Below, piece by piece: positions 1-6,020 of a stretch of 6,376 nt of DNA. The notes under the pieces are model-generated. The model was not told the DNA's origin and made no database searches. It was given only the letters and a program-made list of their open reading frames with translations. Both the position numbers and the translations under genes were made by a program. Numbering within the stretch: position 1 is the stretch's first letter; every line of letters starts with the position of its first letter. The stretch is from Lentisphaerota bacterium (lineage in GTDB: Bacteria > Verrucomicrobiota > Kiritimatiellia > UBA8416 > JAFGTH01): assembly GCA_016934225.1 (NCBI GenBank), contig JAFGTH010000257.1, positions 1 through 6,376 on the forward strand, written 5' to 3'.

Positions 1-819
1 CATAAGACCGGCATACAATATACCCTTGTAAACTATGCCGCGTTTTCTAAGTTCGGCGAGTGTCCTGCCGAAAACCTCCTCCCGGATAACCGGCCAGAGA
101 TCACTTGTTACCACGGGGGCAGGCGAGTATGCGCCCATACCTCCCGTATTCGGGCCTTTGTCACCGTCAAACGCCCTCTTATGGTCTTGAGATGAAGCCA
201 ACATGACAATGTTCTGTCCATCCACAAGAGCCAGAATGGAGGCTTCCTCACCTGCCAGACACTCCTCAATAAGCAAAACATTTCCGGCGCTCCCAAACAC
301 ACGCGATTCCAAGATTTCGCGAATGGCTTTTTCAGCATCCTGACGTTCTTGACACACCACTACCCCCTTGCCCGCCGCCAGACCATCCGCTTTTACAACC
401 AAAGGGAAATCGCATGATTCAATATAGTTAAGAGCATCCTGAACGTCAGAAAACGCTCTGGCGCGCGCAGTGGGAACACCACCAGCCTCCATGATTTCCT
501 TGGCAAACAGTTTGCTGCCCTCTAAACGAGCCGCATCTTTCGCAGGACCAAAAACTGCCAATCCAAGGCTCTGCAGCCTGTCTGTCAAACCTGCACACAG
601 AGGAGCTTCTGGACCAACAATAGTCAGATCCGGCCTGTTGCTACGAGCCCATGCAACAATGCCTTCCATGTCCTCCGCTCCTATATCAAGATTAGAGGCA
701 ATTCCGCCAGTGCCGGCATTGCCCGGAGCGCAGAAAATATCAGGCTTGCAGCTATCGCTCGCAAGCTTCCACACCAACGCATGTTCCCTGCCACCGCCTC
801 CTACAACAAGTATTCTCAT
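1..819 (-). CDS. purD: Phosphoribosylamine-glycine ligase (GAR synthetase), N-terminal 273 codons; 3' part lies beyond the left edge
   Basis: PurD joins 5-phosphoribosylamine and glycine using ATP to make glycinamide ribonucleotide, the second step of de novo purine synthesis, in the cytoplasm. Reading the minus strand from ATG 819-817 gives 273 uninterrupted codons to the window edge. Visible motifs are the N-terminal GGGGREHA (residues 7-14), APGNAGT (31-37), VGPEAPL (68-74), LEGSK (99-103), the ATP-grasp segment VVKADGLAAGKGV (141-153), EECLAGEEAS (185-194) and QDHKRAFDGDKGPNTGGMGA (211-230). PurD is usually about 420-430 residues, so the C-terminal third, including the GARS signature, is missing only because the window ends. 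The start fits the family, which opens with a short strand and then the glycine-rich loop. No Shine-Dalgarno sequence precedes it. The frame stays open for another 46 codons upstream, up to an ATG at 957, but that stretch resembles nothing in the family. The gene diverges from purB. Confidence 0.96.
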   Translation of the reverse strand, partial: MRILVVGGGGREHALVWKLASDSCKPDIFCAPGNAGTGGIASNLDIGAEDMEGIVAWARSNRPDLTIVGPEAPLCAGLTDRLQSLGLAVFGPAKDAARLEGSKLFAKEIMEAGGVPTARARAFSDVQDALNYIESCDFPLVVKADGLAAGKGVVVCQERQDAEKAIREILESRVFGSAGNVLLIEECLAGEEASILALVDGQNIVMLASSQDHKRAFDGDKGPNTGGMGAYSPAPVVTSDLWPVIREEVFGRTLAELRKRGIVYKGILYAGLM

Positions 820-826
820 GTGGTAG

Positions 827-854
827 AGAATAGCCGATTCAGGTTTGGAGTCAA
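827..854 (-). promoter_or_regulatory. Possible purD promoter abutting the start codon
   Basis: On the minus strand TTGACT (854-849, 5 of 6 bases of the sigma70 -35 consensus) lies 16 bp before TATTCT (832-827, 4 of 6 of the -10). Only 7 nt separate the -10 from the purD ATG at 819. Transcription would therefore begin at or next to the A of the start codon, giving a leaderless or nearly leaderless mRNA. That agrees with the lack of a ribosome binding site there. The call rests on consensus matching only. Confidence 0.35.
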
Positions 855-937
855 TCCTGCCTTTGTCTACTCTATCGCGAAAAAAGCCAAATATTTCTGG
901 CGCGTATTCAAGAGATGCCTTATTCTCACAAATCACA

Positions 938-944
938 GTGGAGA
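938..944 (+). promoter_or_regulatory. Ribosome binding site of purB, widely spaced
   Basis: GTGGAGA contains GGAG at 940-943, and 12 nt separate it from the purB ATG at 956. This is longer than usual but it is the only Shine-Dalgarno-like sequence in front of the gene. I found no convincing -35/-10 pair for purB in the rest of the 136-bp divergent spacer (820-955). Confidence 0.5.
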
Positions 945-955
945 CTAAATAAATC

Positions 956-2248
956 ATGATATCGAGATACACGGATCCGAAAATCGGAAAGATCTGGTCG
1001 GACGAGAACAAATATCGCATATGGCTCCAGGTCGAAATTCTAGCGTGTGAAGCCATGAACAAATTGGGACTGATACCGGCGCAACATCTCGCACGAATCA
1101 AGAAACGAGCGAATTTCAATCCAAAACGCATAAACAAGATAGAAAAAGACGTCAACCATGACGTCATTGCTTTTCTCACCAATGTGGCAGAGTACGTTGG
1201 CCCTTCAGCGCGTTACATTCACAGGGGGCTCACAAGTTCCGACGTGCTCGACACAAGTCTCGCCGTCCAAATGATCCAAGCTATGGATATTCTTATCAAT
1301 GACGTACGACAGGTACGAAAGGCCGCGGCTCGACAGGCCAGAAAACACAAGTTCACACCCATGATCGGACGTTCACATGGCATACACGCCGAACCAATTA
1401 CATTCGGATGGAAAATGGCTTTGATGTATGATGAATTCGGCCGCGCACTCAACCTACTCACCGCCGCCAGAGAAATCGTCAGAGTGGGCCAACTGTCAGG
1501 AGCCGTCGGTACGCATGCGCACTTGGATCCGCGCGTTGAACAGTACGTTTGCCGCAAAATGGGTCTGAAAGCCGCGGCAATTTCAACACAGGTATTGCAG
1601 CGAGACCGACATGCGCAATATGTCGCGGCTATTGCTATTGTCGGCGCTTCTGTCGAACGATGGGCGCAGGAACTACGGCATTTACAACGCACAGAGATAC
1701 ATGAAGTAGAGGAATTTTTCGGCGCCGAACAGAAAGGTTCCTCGGCAATGCCTCATAAAAAGAATCCTATTACCGGCGAAAAACTGTGCGGTCTGGCAAG
1801 AATCCTGAGAGGCAACCTTATCGCAGCGCTTGAGAATGTCGCACTTTGGCACGAACGCGATATTTCTCATTCATCAGTCGAACGGGTAATCATGCCGGAC
1901 AGCACAATCGCTCTGGATCATATGCTCACTCATCTGGCTGCATTGGTCGCGCACCTGAAAATATTTCCCGAACGCATGATAAACAACCTTAACATGACGC
2001 ACGGATTGATACATTCGCAACAGCTTCTTATCATGTTGACCGACCATGGAATCAGCAGAGAAGCTGCGTATCGCATGGTTCAAAAACACGCAATGAAATC
2101 CTGGGATACCGGTCGCGATTTCAGATCTCTTATAGAAGCTGATAAGGAAATCATGAAAAAAATAAGCAACAAAGATCTTGATAAGGTTTTCGACTTGAAT
2201 GTTCATTTTAAAGATATTGAAAGAACATTCAGAGCTGTCGGTCTATAA
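956..2248 (+). CDS. purB: Adenylosuccinate lyase
   Basis: PurB removes fumarate twice in purine synthesis, from SAICAR to give AICAR and from adenylosuccinate to give AMP. It works as a cytoplasmic homotetramer of the fumarase/aspartase superfamily. The 430-residue protein matches the length of the Bacillus-type enzyme. Conserved histidines appear at H68 (NHDV), H89 (YIHR) and H141 (GRSHG), followed by TSSD (93-96) and the family signature GSSAMPHKKNPITGE (261-275) with the catalytic loop serines S262/S263, K268 and E275. These positions agree with the numbering I recall for the B. subtilis enzyme. The start is set by the typical opening MISRYTDPKIGKIW. No active-site residue looks missing. 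purM follows 30 bp downstream on the same strand and purD diverges upstream, so this is a purine locus. The ATG sits in the palindrome ATCATGAT. Confidence 0.98.
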   Translation: MISRYTDPKIGKIWSDENKYRIWLQVEILACEAMNKLGLIPAQHLARIKKRANFNPKRINKIEKDVNHDVIAFLTNVAEYVGPSARYIHRGLTSSDVLDTSLAVQMIQAMDILINDVRQVRKAAARQARKHKFTPMIGRSHGIHAEPITFGWKMALMYDEFGRALNLLTAAREIVRVGQLSGAVGTHAHLDPRVEQYVCRKMGLKAAAISTQVLQRDRHAQYVAAIAIVGASVERWAQELRHLQRTEIHEVEEFFGAEQKGSSAMPHKKNPITGEKLCGLARILRGNLIAALENVALWHERDISHSSVERVIMPDSTIALDHMLTHLAALVAHLKIFPERMINNLNMTHGLIHSQQLLIMLTDHGISREAAYRMVQKHAMKSWDTGRDFRSLIEADKEIMKKISNKDLDKVFDLNVHFKDIERTFRAVGL

Positions 2249-2256
2249 AATATAAT
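2228..2256 (+). promoter_or_regulatory. Possible internal promoter for purM
   Basis: TTCAGA (2228-2233, 4 of 6 consensus bases, inside the last codons of purB) lies 17 bp before a perfect TATAAT (2251-2256). Initiation would fall near 2263, leaving a short leader that contains the purM ribosome binding site. purM could thus be transcribed independently of purB. The surrounding sequence is A+T-rich, so a chance match is possible. Confidence 0.4.
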
Positions 2257-2270
2257 TTTGCAAAAAGCCT

Positions 2271-2274
2271 GGAG
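2271..2274 (+). promoter_or_regulatory. Ribosome binding site of purM, decides the start
   Basis: GGAG is followed by TACT and then ATG at 2279-2281. The frame is also open from a TTG at 2258, but that codon has no ribosome binding site and adds only seven residues unlike the family. The 4-nt spacing is tight but supports the ATG. Confidence 0.65.
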
Positions 2275-2278
2275 TACT

Positions 2279-3307
2279 ATGAAAAAAAAATCCTCATACG
2301 CGCGGGCCGGCGTCAATATTGACGAGAAAATGACCGGTCTCAACGCCATAAAAAAGATGGTCAAGCAGACTTCAATTCAAGGCGTACTTAACAGCATTGG
2401 CTCATTTGGCGGCATTTTTGAATCGCCGGGTAAAGAATTCGCCCTGGTGGCCAGCGCCGACGGAGTCGGAACAAAGCTAAAGGTCGCAGCCATGACCGCC
2501 AGACACAATTCCGTCGGACAGGATCTGGTGAATCATTGCGTCAACGACATTCTCACACAAGGAGCCACCCCACTCTTCTTTCTTGACTATATAGGCACCG
2601 CCAAATTGAAGAGTGACATTTTCCGAGATATTGTGTCCGGCCTTTGCAAAGCATGTAAACAAAATGGATGCGCTCTGATAGGAGGCGAAACAGCCGAAAT
2701 GCCGGGCCTTTATCCGCGCGATGAATACGATCTGGTCGGAACCATCATCGGCGCCGTTCCAAAACGCCGAATTATCACAGGCGAAACAATTCGACCCGGC
2801 GATTTGATCATCGGCCTGGCAGCCAACGGTCTGCATACAAACGGATATTCCCTTGCACGACACGTTATCTTTGACATGGCCAAACTTAAAGTGAACGACA
2901 AGTTCCCCGGGACAAAACGGTCAGTCGCGGATGTCCTGCTGGACATACACAGAAGTTACCTGCGCGCTGTAAAACCCCTGCTCGCCAAAGTGCCAATACA
3001 GGGTATGGCACATATTACGGGAGGCGGCTTGCTTGACAATATCCCGAGAATCCTGCCATCTGAAACACGCGCCGTCATAGACTGTTCGTCATGGCGTGTA
3101 CCAAATTTATTCCGGTTCATACAACAGAACGGCAAAGTTGATGAACGGGAAATGTACCGCGTGTTCAATATGGGCATTGGTTTTGTGCTGTTTGTAAGAG
3201 AAAAAGATGCCGTGAATGCGCTGGCGGCGCTGAAGCCATACCGTTGTGGAGCAACACTGATCGGTAAAGTTGAAACCGGATCGCGTCGCGTTGTTCTCGT
3301 CAATTAA
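2279..3307 (+). CDS. purM: Phosphoribosylformylglycinamidine cyclo-ligase (AIR synthase)
   Basis: PurM closes the imidazole ring, turning FGAM and ATP into aminoimidazole ribonucleotide, the fifth step of purine synthesis, as a cytoplasmic homodimer. With the ATG start the protein has 342 residues, a normal family length. Motifs in order are SYARAGVNID (6-15), the ATP-binding DGVGTK (61-66), DLVNHCVNDI (82-91), GGETAEMPGLY (135-145), DLVGTIIGAV (151-160), NGLHTNGYSLAR (183-194), MAHITGGGLLDNIPRILP (243-260) and FNMGIGFV (296-303). All conserved blocks of the PurM/SelD/ThiL fold are present and no frameshift is seen. It lies 30 bp after purB, so it is probably co-transcribed with it, possibly with an extra promoter of its own. 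It ends tail to tail with the NYN-domain gene, so there is no room for an intergenic terminator. Confidence 0.98.
   Translation: MKKKSSYARAGVNIDEKMTGLNAIKKMVKQTSIQGVLNSIGSFGGIFESPGKEFALVASADGVGTKLKVAAMTARHNSVGQDLVNHCVNDILTQGATPLFFLDYIGTAKLKSDIFRDIVSGLCKACKQNGCALIGGETAEMPGLYPRDEYDLVGTIIGAVPKRRIITGETIRPGDLIIGLAANGLHTNGYSLARHVIFDMAKLKVNDKFPGTKRSVADVLLDIHRSYLRAVKPLLAKVPIQGMAHITGGGLLDNIPRILPSETRAVIDCSSWRVPNLFRFIQQNGKVDEREMYRVFNMGIGFVLFVREKDAVNALAALKPYRCGATLIGKVETGSRRVVLVN
3304..3307. other. Shared palindromic TTAA: overlapping stop codons of purM and the convergent NYN gene
   Basis: The purM stop TAA is 3305-3307 on the plus strand. The stop of the opposing gene is the complement of 3304-3306, also TAA. 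The two reading frames meet with a 3-base overlap inside one 4-bp palindrome. There is no intergenic DNA, so any transcription terminator must lie inside one of the two coding regions. Confidence 0.9.
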
Positions 3308-3816
3308 TCCAATCCCCATTCTTTGCGCAAATCGGCGTTGATGGATTCCATTTCTTCAAGCGTCAGAGCGGATTTGTCTCGCTCAACGATATTTGTAGTT
3401 CGGCGGCGAAGGTTCGTTGAGGCATATACTCTGTTGAATTCTATCACAGACATTATGTCAACGCCCAAGCCGCGGCAACCACGCGCCAGTTCCCTGTCAT
3501 CAGTCACAACAACACAGCAGCGTGGAGTTTCATGTCTGCTCAAAATCGAGACGATTCGTTCATCGGCTGTCTCGCCGCTCCTGGTATATTCGACTCTCAC
3601 ACCGGGCGGAGGCAGATTATCCCGGCCGATCACTGACGAGTCTCCGTCGAACACCACACGAAACAACTCAACATCGTTACGGTTACGCAACCACCCTGCG
3701 CACATCCTCAGGAGACAATCCCGCGCCGATTGAAGACCCGCCATCAGCGCATTTTCGATACTGCGGCTGCAATGAATCACATTGTAGCCGTCAACTATCA
3801 TCGTCTTTCCGGCCAT
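3304..3816 (-). CDS. NYN-domain (YacP/Rae1-like) ribonuclease
   Basis: This 170-residue protein belongs to the NYN_YacP family of PIN-like metal-dependent ribonucleases, and its length equals the usual one. Acidic motifs expected for metal binding are present: MIVDGYNVIH (6-15, with D9 and N12), VVFDGD (54-59), SGETADERI (80-88, with E82 and D85) and VVTDDREL (103-110, with D106 and D107). In B. subtilis the family member Rae1 (YacP) enters the ribosomal A site and cuts translated mRNA. A similar role here is inference, strengthened by the upstream ribosome genes hflX and rsmI. The start at ATG 3816-3814 has a good ribosome binding site, AGAAGGA at 3829-3823 with 6-nt spacing, located inside the end of rsmI. 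The gene overlaps rsmI by 26 nt and is the last in its cluster. The nuclease fold is well supported and the substrate is not known. Confidence 0.9.
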   Translation of the reverse strand: MAGKTMIVDGYNVIHCSRSIENALMAGLQSARDCLLRMCAGWLRNRNDVELFRVVFDGDSSVIGRDNLPPPGVRVEYTRSGETADERIVSILSRHETPRCCVVVTDDRELARGCRGLGVDIMSVIEFNRVYASTNLRRRTTNIVERDKSALTLEEMESINADLRKEWGLD

Positions 3817-4507
3817 TTGACTTCCTTCTAAATTTAGGGTTGCAACCAGCTATTACTATTGTGACTTCGCCTTTTATTGGAACACCGTCAAATTCCGAAC
3901 AAAGATCCTTGAGATATCCTCGACTGATTCGCTCGTATTTTTTTGTCAGCTCTACGCAAACAGCCGCCTGTCGGTCCCCAAGACTTTTCAACGCCGCGTG
4001 AAGAGTTTTTGCGACTCTGAATGGAGATTCGAAAATCACAAGAGTATGTTCCGTATCAGCGTCCACGTCGAAGAATCGGCTGACAGGTCCACTCTTTCGT
4101 GGAGGATATCCTTTGAATATATAACTCGACGTCGCCAGGCCTGAAGCTATAAGCGCAACAGGAACCGCAGACGCGCCCGGTATCACCTGCACTTCAATGG
4201 TATTGTCAATAGCCAAACGAACCAGCCGGTAACCCGGATCGCTGATTCCGGGATATCCGCCGTCCGTACACAAAACTACATTTCTGCCTTCCTGCAAAAA
4301 GCCCAACAACCTTTCGCCTGCGCTGTGTTCCGTATGTTCACGATAGGATATCATGAATTTCGGTCTACCGATTCCAAGATGACTCAACAATGCTCGTGTT
4401 CTTCGCGTATCCTCGCAAGCAATCACATCTGTGTCGCCAAGAATACGCGCCGCTCTCGCGCTGATATCGTCAAGATTGCCAATGGGTGTCGCCACAATGT
4501 ACAGCAT
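3791..4507 (-). CDS. rsmI: 16S rRNA (cytidine-1402 2'-O)-methyltransferase
   Basis: RsmI uses S-adenosylmethionine to methylate the ribose of C1402 in the decoding centre of the small ribosomal subunit. It belongs to the tetrapyrrole methylase fold family. The 238-residue protein shows the N-terminal block LYIVATPIGNLDDIS (2-16), EDTRRTRALLSHLGI (32-46), the DPGYRLVR segment (90-97), VIPGASAVPVALIASGL (108-124), GYPPRKSG (133-140), FESPFRV (159-165) and ELTKKYE (186-192). The normally invariant SDAGTPGISDPG reads TDGGYPGISDPG here (81-92), with Gly and Tyr replacing Ala and Thr. The protein ends just after the catalytic core in a basic, then acidic tail. The C-terminal extension of longer members (E. 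coli RsmI is about 286 residues) is absent. It starts at TGATG, sharing one base with the hflX stop, and has GAGG 10 nt upstream. Confidence 0.93.
   Translation of the reverse strand: MLYIVATPIGNLDDISARAARILGDTDVIACEDTRRTRALLSHLGIGRPKFMISYREHTEHSAGERLLGFLQEGRNVVLCTDGGYPGISDPGYRLVRLAIDNTIEVQVIPGASAVPVALIASGLATSSYIFKGYPPRKSGPVSRFFDVDADTEHTLVIFESPFRVAKTLHAALKSLGDRQAAVCVELTKKYERISRGYLKDLCSEFDGVPIKGEVTIVIAGCNPKFRRKSNGRKDDDS
3823..3829 (-). promoter_or_regulatory. Ribosome binding site of the NYN gene, inside rsmI
   Basis: AGAAGGA on the minus strand lies 6 nt before ATG 3816-3814. It falls within the final codons of rsmI, so ribosomes finishing rsmI pass directly over it. This fixes the start of the NYN gene and implies translational coupling. 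Confidence 0.75.
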
Positions 4508-5646
4508 CAGTAATGCGCCTCAATATGCGATATTTTATCGTGCGGATAATGAGCATATACATTATCCATAACGAACTGTTTTACTTTCATTAAACCGTTT
4601 CGTTGCAACGCCGAAACAGGTATCGCTCCAGGATAACTGCTCATCAACCTGCTCAATGCGTCTTTTGCCGCAGGCACATCGCACTTGTTCAATATCAAAA
4701 GCGAAGGCACATTGCCCGCGTTTATTTCATCCAGTGTCTGTTTGACAATCTTAAGATGTTCATCTATCTGAGAACTGGACGCATCAGCCACAATAAGCAG
4801 CAATGCCGATTCCGAAGCCACTGATAACGTGGATCTGAACGACGCAACCAACCCATGCGGAAGATGCCTGATAAATCCGACGGTATCGGTCATTAAAACG
4901 CTTTTTCCGTTCGGCAAGTATACACGACGTGTTTTTGTGTCAAGCGTGGCAAACAACCGATCGTCAACATATGCGCCGGCTTCGGTAAACGCATTCAACA
5001 ATGTTGACTTCCCGGCATTAGTATATCCGACAAGACTGACAAGCGGCCATTTCCGACGCGCATTTCTGCGTTCTCTACGGGATTGAATCGCGTTCAATTT
5101 GATTTTCAAGTCCTTGATACGCCTTCTCATGGGCTCGTTTCGCAAACTGAGAGGACTTTCGCCAGGACCTCTCATACCTATACCGCCGTCGAATCTATGT
5201 TGCTTCTCCGAAACGGGCATTCTCGAAACCATGTACTGCAACTGAGCCAGTTCAACTTGAATCTGCGCTTCCGCCGACAGAGCACGCCTCGCAAATATCT
5301 GCAGAATCAATTCCGTCCGATCAATAACTTTCACACCGAGCGCCAAATCGAGATTATTCACCTGAACAGCAGACAGATCGTTGTCGAAAATGATTGTGTT
5401 CGCGCCAGTTTCGCGACATGCTGATTGTATATCAAAAAGCTTCCCTTCGCCCACTAACAAACTGACGGACGGTTTGTCCTTGCGTTGCGTTATTCTACCC
5501 GTAACGACAGCGCCTACAGTCTCAGCTAATTTCTCAAGCTCATTCAATGAATCTTCCGCTTCCGTACGCGAGCGCCTTCCGACTACAAGCTGAACCAGAA
5601 GCACTTTCTCGATCTGCGCCGGCATTTGTTTCATTCGTGTTGTCAT
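4507..5646 (-). CDS. hflX: HflX, ribosome-associated GTPase
   Basis: HflX binds the 50S subunit and splits stalled or idle 70S ribosomes during stress. The 379-residue protein has the HflX N-terminal domain (about 14-125), a basic helical linker (about 170-198) and a TRAFAC-class GTPase domain. G1 is GYTNAGKST (207-215), the G2 region ATLDTKTR (233-240), G3 DTVGFIRHLPH (254-264), G4 NKCD (320-323) and G5 SAL (345-347). All nucleotide-binding motifs are intact. The glycine-rich linker motif is unusual. Where the family normally has GPGETQLE followed by D-x-R-R, this protein reads GPGESPLSLRNEP (160-172). It ends soon after the G domain, so the C-terminal domain of E. coli HflX (426 residues) seems absent. 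The ATG overlaps the stop of the upstream four-cysteine gene (ATGA), and its own stop overlaps the rsmI start. An ATG four codons later is a possible alternative start. Confidence 0.96.
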   Translation of the reverse strand: MTTRMKQMPAQIEKVLLVQLVVGRRSRTEAEDSLNELEKLAETVGAVVTGRITQRKDKPSVSLLVGEGKLFDIQSACRETGANTIIFDNDLSAVQVNNLDLALGVKVIDRTELILQIFARRALSAEAQIQVELAQLQYMVSRMPVSEKQHRFDGGIGMRGPGESPLSLRNEPMRRRIKDLKIKLNAIQSRRERRNARRKWPLVSLVGYTNAGKSTLLNAFTEAGAYVDDRLFATLDTKTRRVYLPNGKSVLMTDTVGFIRHLPHGLVASFRSTLSVASESALLLIVADASSSQIDEHLKIVKQTLDEINAGNVPSLLILNKCDVPAAKDALSRLMSSYPGAIPVSALQRNGLMKVKQFVMDNVYAHYPHDKISHIEAHY

Positions 5647-5987
5647 CTTGTATTCGCTTTTCTTTCGCCTGTTGCACTGGAAAGATTATAGCGATTTTCA
5701 GCCTTTTTTGTAGTGTGGAAAAACTCGCGGCGCAGATCCTTTCTCGTTTTCACGCGAGGCTGTTTTTCCCATACTCGGAACTTTTCGTAGATCAATTCAT
5801 TGCCTAGCGCCGGACAAATTCTCCCGCGCCGCCACTGGCCGCGCGGATATTTGTAAAGCCAGCAATGGTCGCCGAAGTTCAACAGGCATGCATGACACTT
5901 GCGCACAGGCTTGGAGGTATGTTTCACGAACGGATTTTCGCTCCAGTAAACCGCAGAAACAAGTTCTTGTCTTCGGACAAGCGCCAT
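5643..5987 (-). CDS. Small four-cysteine protein of unknown function, upstream of hflX
   Basis: I do not recognise a named family. From ATG 5987-5985 the product has 114 residues, soluble and basic. Four cysteines, C31-x2-C34-x7-C42-x15-C58, with H32 and H41 beside them, suggest a compact zinc-binding site. The core KCHAC...FGDHCWLYKYPRGQW is rich in aromatic residues and is followed by an aromatic/acidic helix (YEKFRVWEKQ, 67-76) and a very basic segment KTRKDLRRE (80-88), which could bind RNA. The stop overlaps the hflX ATG as ATGA, strong evidence that the frame is translated and coupled. The start is uncertain. ATG 5987 is 17 nt from the GGAGG upstream, while in-frame GTG 5927-5925 (94 residues, all cysteines kept) overlaps the stop of a leader frame. 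Extension further upstream would run into the tRNA gene and is not credible. It lies between tRNA-His and ribosome genes, so a translation-related role is a guess by context. Confidence 0.65.
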   Translation of the reverse strand: MALVRRQELVSAVYWSENPFVKHTSKPVRKCHACLLNFGDHCWLYKYPRGQWRRGRICPALGNELIYEKFRVWEKQPRVKTRKDLRREFFHTTKKAENRYNLSSATGERKANTR

Positions 5988-5998
5988 GGAACAACCAT
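5924..5998 (-). CDS. Possible 24-residue leader peptide ahead of the four-cysteine gene
   Basis: ATG 5998-5996 lies 6 nt after GGAGG (6009-6005), the best Shine-Dalgarno match in the window. It opens a frame of 24 codons, beginning MVVPWRLSEDKNLF, that ends at TGA 5926-5924. That stop overlaps GTG 5927-5925, an in-frame possible start of the four-cysteine gene, as GTGA. The peptide has no histidine codons, so classical tRNA-His attenuation is not suggested. It could be a real leader, a translational-coupling device, or chance. Homolog comparison is needed to choose. Confidence 0.3.
   Translation of the reverse strand: MVVPWRLSEDKNLFLRFTGAKIRS
5966..5981 (-). repeat. Six-base-pair hairpin at the start of the four-cysteine gene
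   Basis: CTTGTC-CGAA-GACAAG on the minus strand forms a perfect 6-bp stem with a 4-nt loop, lying 3 nt after the ATG at 5987-5985. On the plus strand the loop reads C(TTCG)G, but transcription of this region is expected from the minus strand. It could affect initiation at the ATG or be incidental. Confidence 0.4.
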
Positions 5999-6020
5999 TA
6001 TGCCCCTCCGACGGCAATGG
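5995..6020 (-). promoter_or_regulatory. GGAGG ribosome binding site in the loop of a hairpin that uses the tRNA CCA end
   Basis: On the minus strand CCAT-TGCC (6020-6013) can pair with GGCA and ATGG (6004-6001 and 5998-5995), with a 2-nt bulge. This leaves GTCGGAGG in the loop, including GGAGG at 6009-6005. The 5' arm begins with the encoded CCA of tRNA-His (6020-6018), and the 3' arm contains the leader ATG. The structure spans the whole tRNA-to-mRNA junction. The pairing is read from the sequence and its stability is not calculated. Confidence 0.4.

Noticed and set aside
470..826. A 118-codon plus-strand frame opposite purD
   Set aside because: It is the complement of a well-supported purD frame and shows no domain, ribosome site or promoter.
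820..957. An in-frame 46-codon extension of purD upstream to an ATG at 957-955
   Set aside because: It has no ribosome binding site or family resemblance. PurD proteins start right at the MRILVVGGGG-type opening, so the open frame is taken as chance, and the ATG is the mirror of the purB ATG in a palindrome.
2253..2260. TAATTTTG as a Bacteroidetes-type -7 element (TAnnTTTG)
   Set aside because: No matching upstream TTTG element is found and the ordinary TATAAT reading explains the site. Nothing else here points to Bacteroidetes.
5797..5994. A 65-codon minus-strand frame starting at TTG, overlapping the four-cysteine gene in another frame
   Set aside because: It has no conserved pattern and lacks the start-stop overlap with hflX that the four-cysteine frame has.
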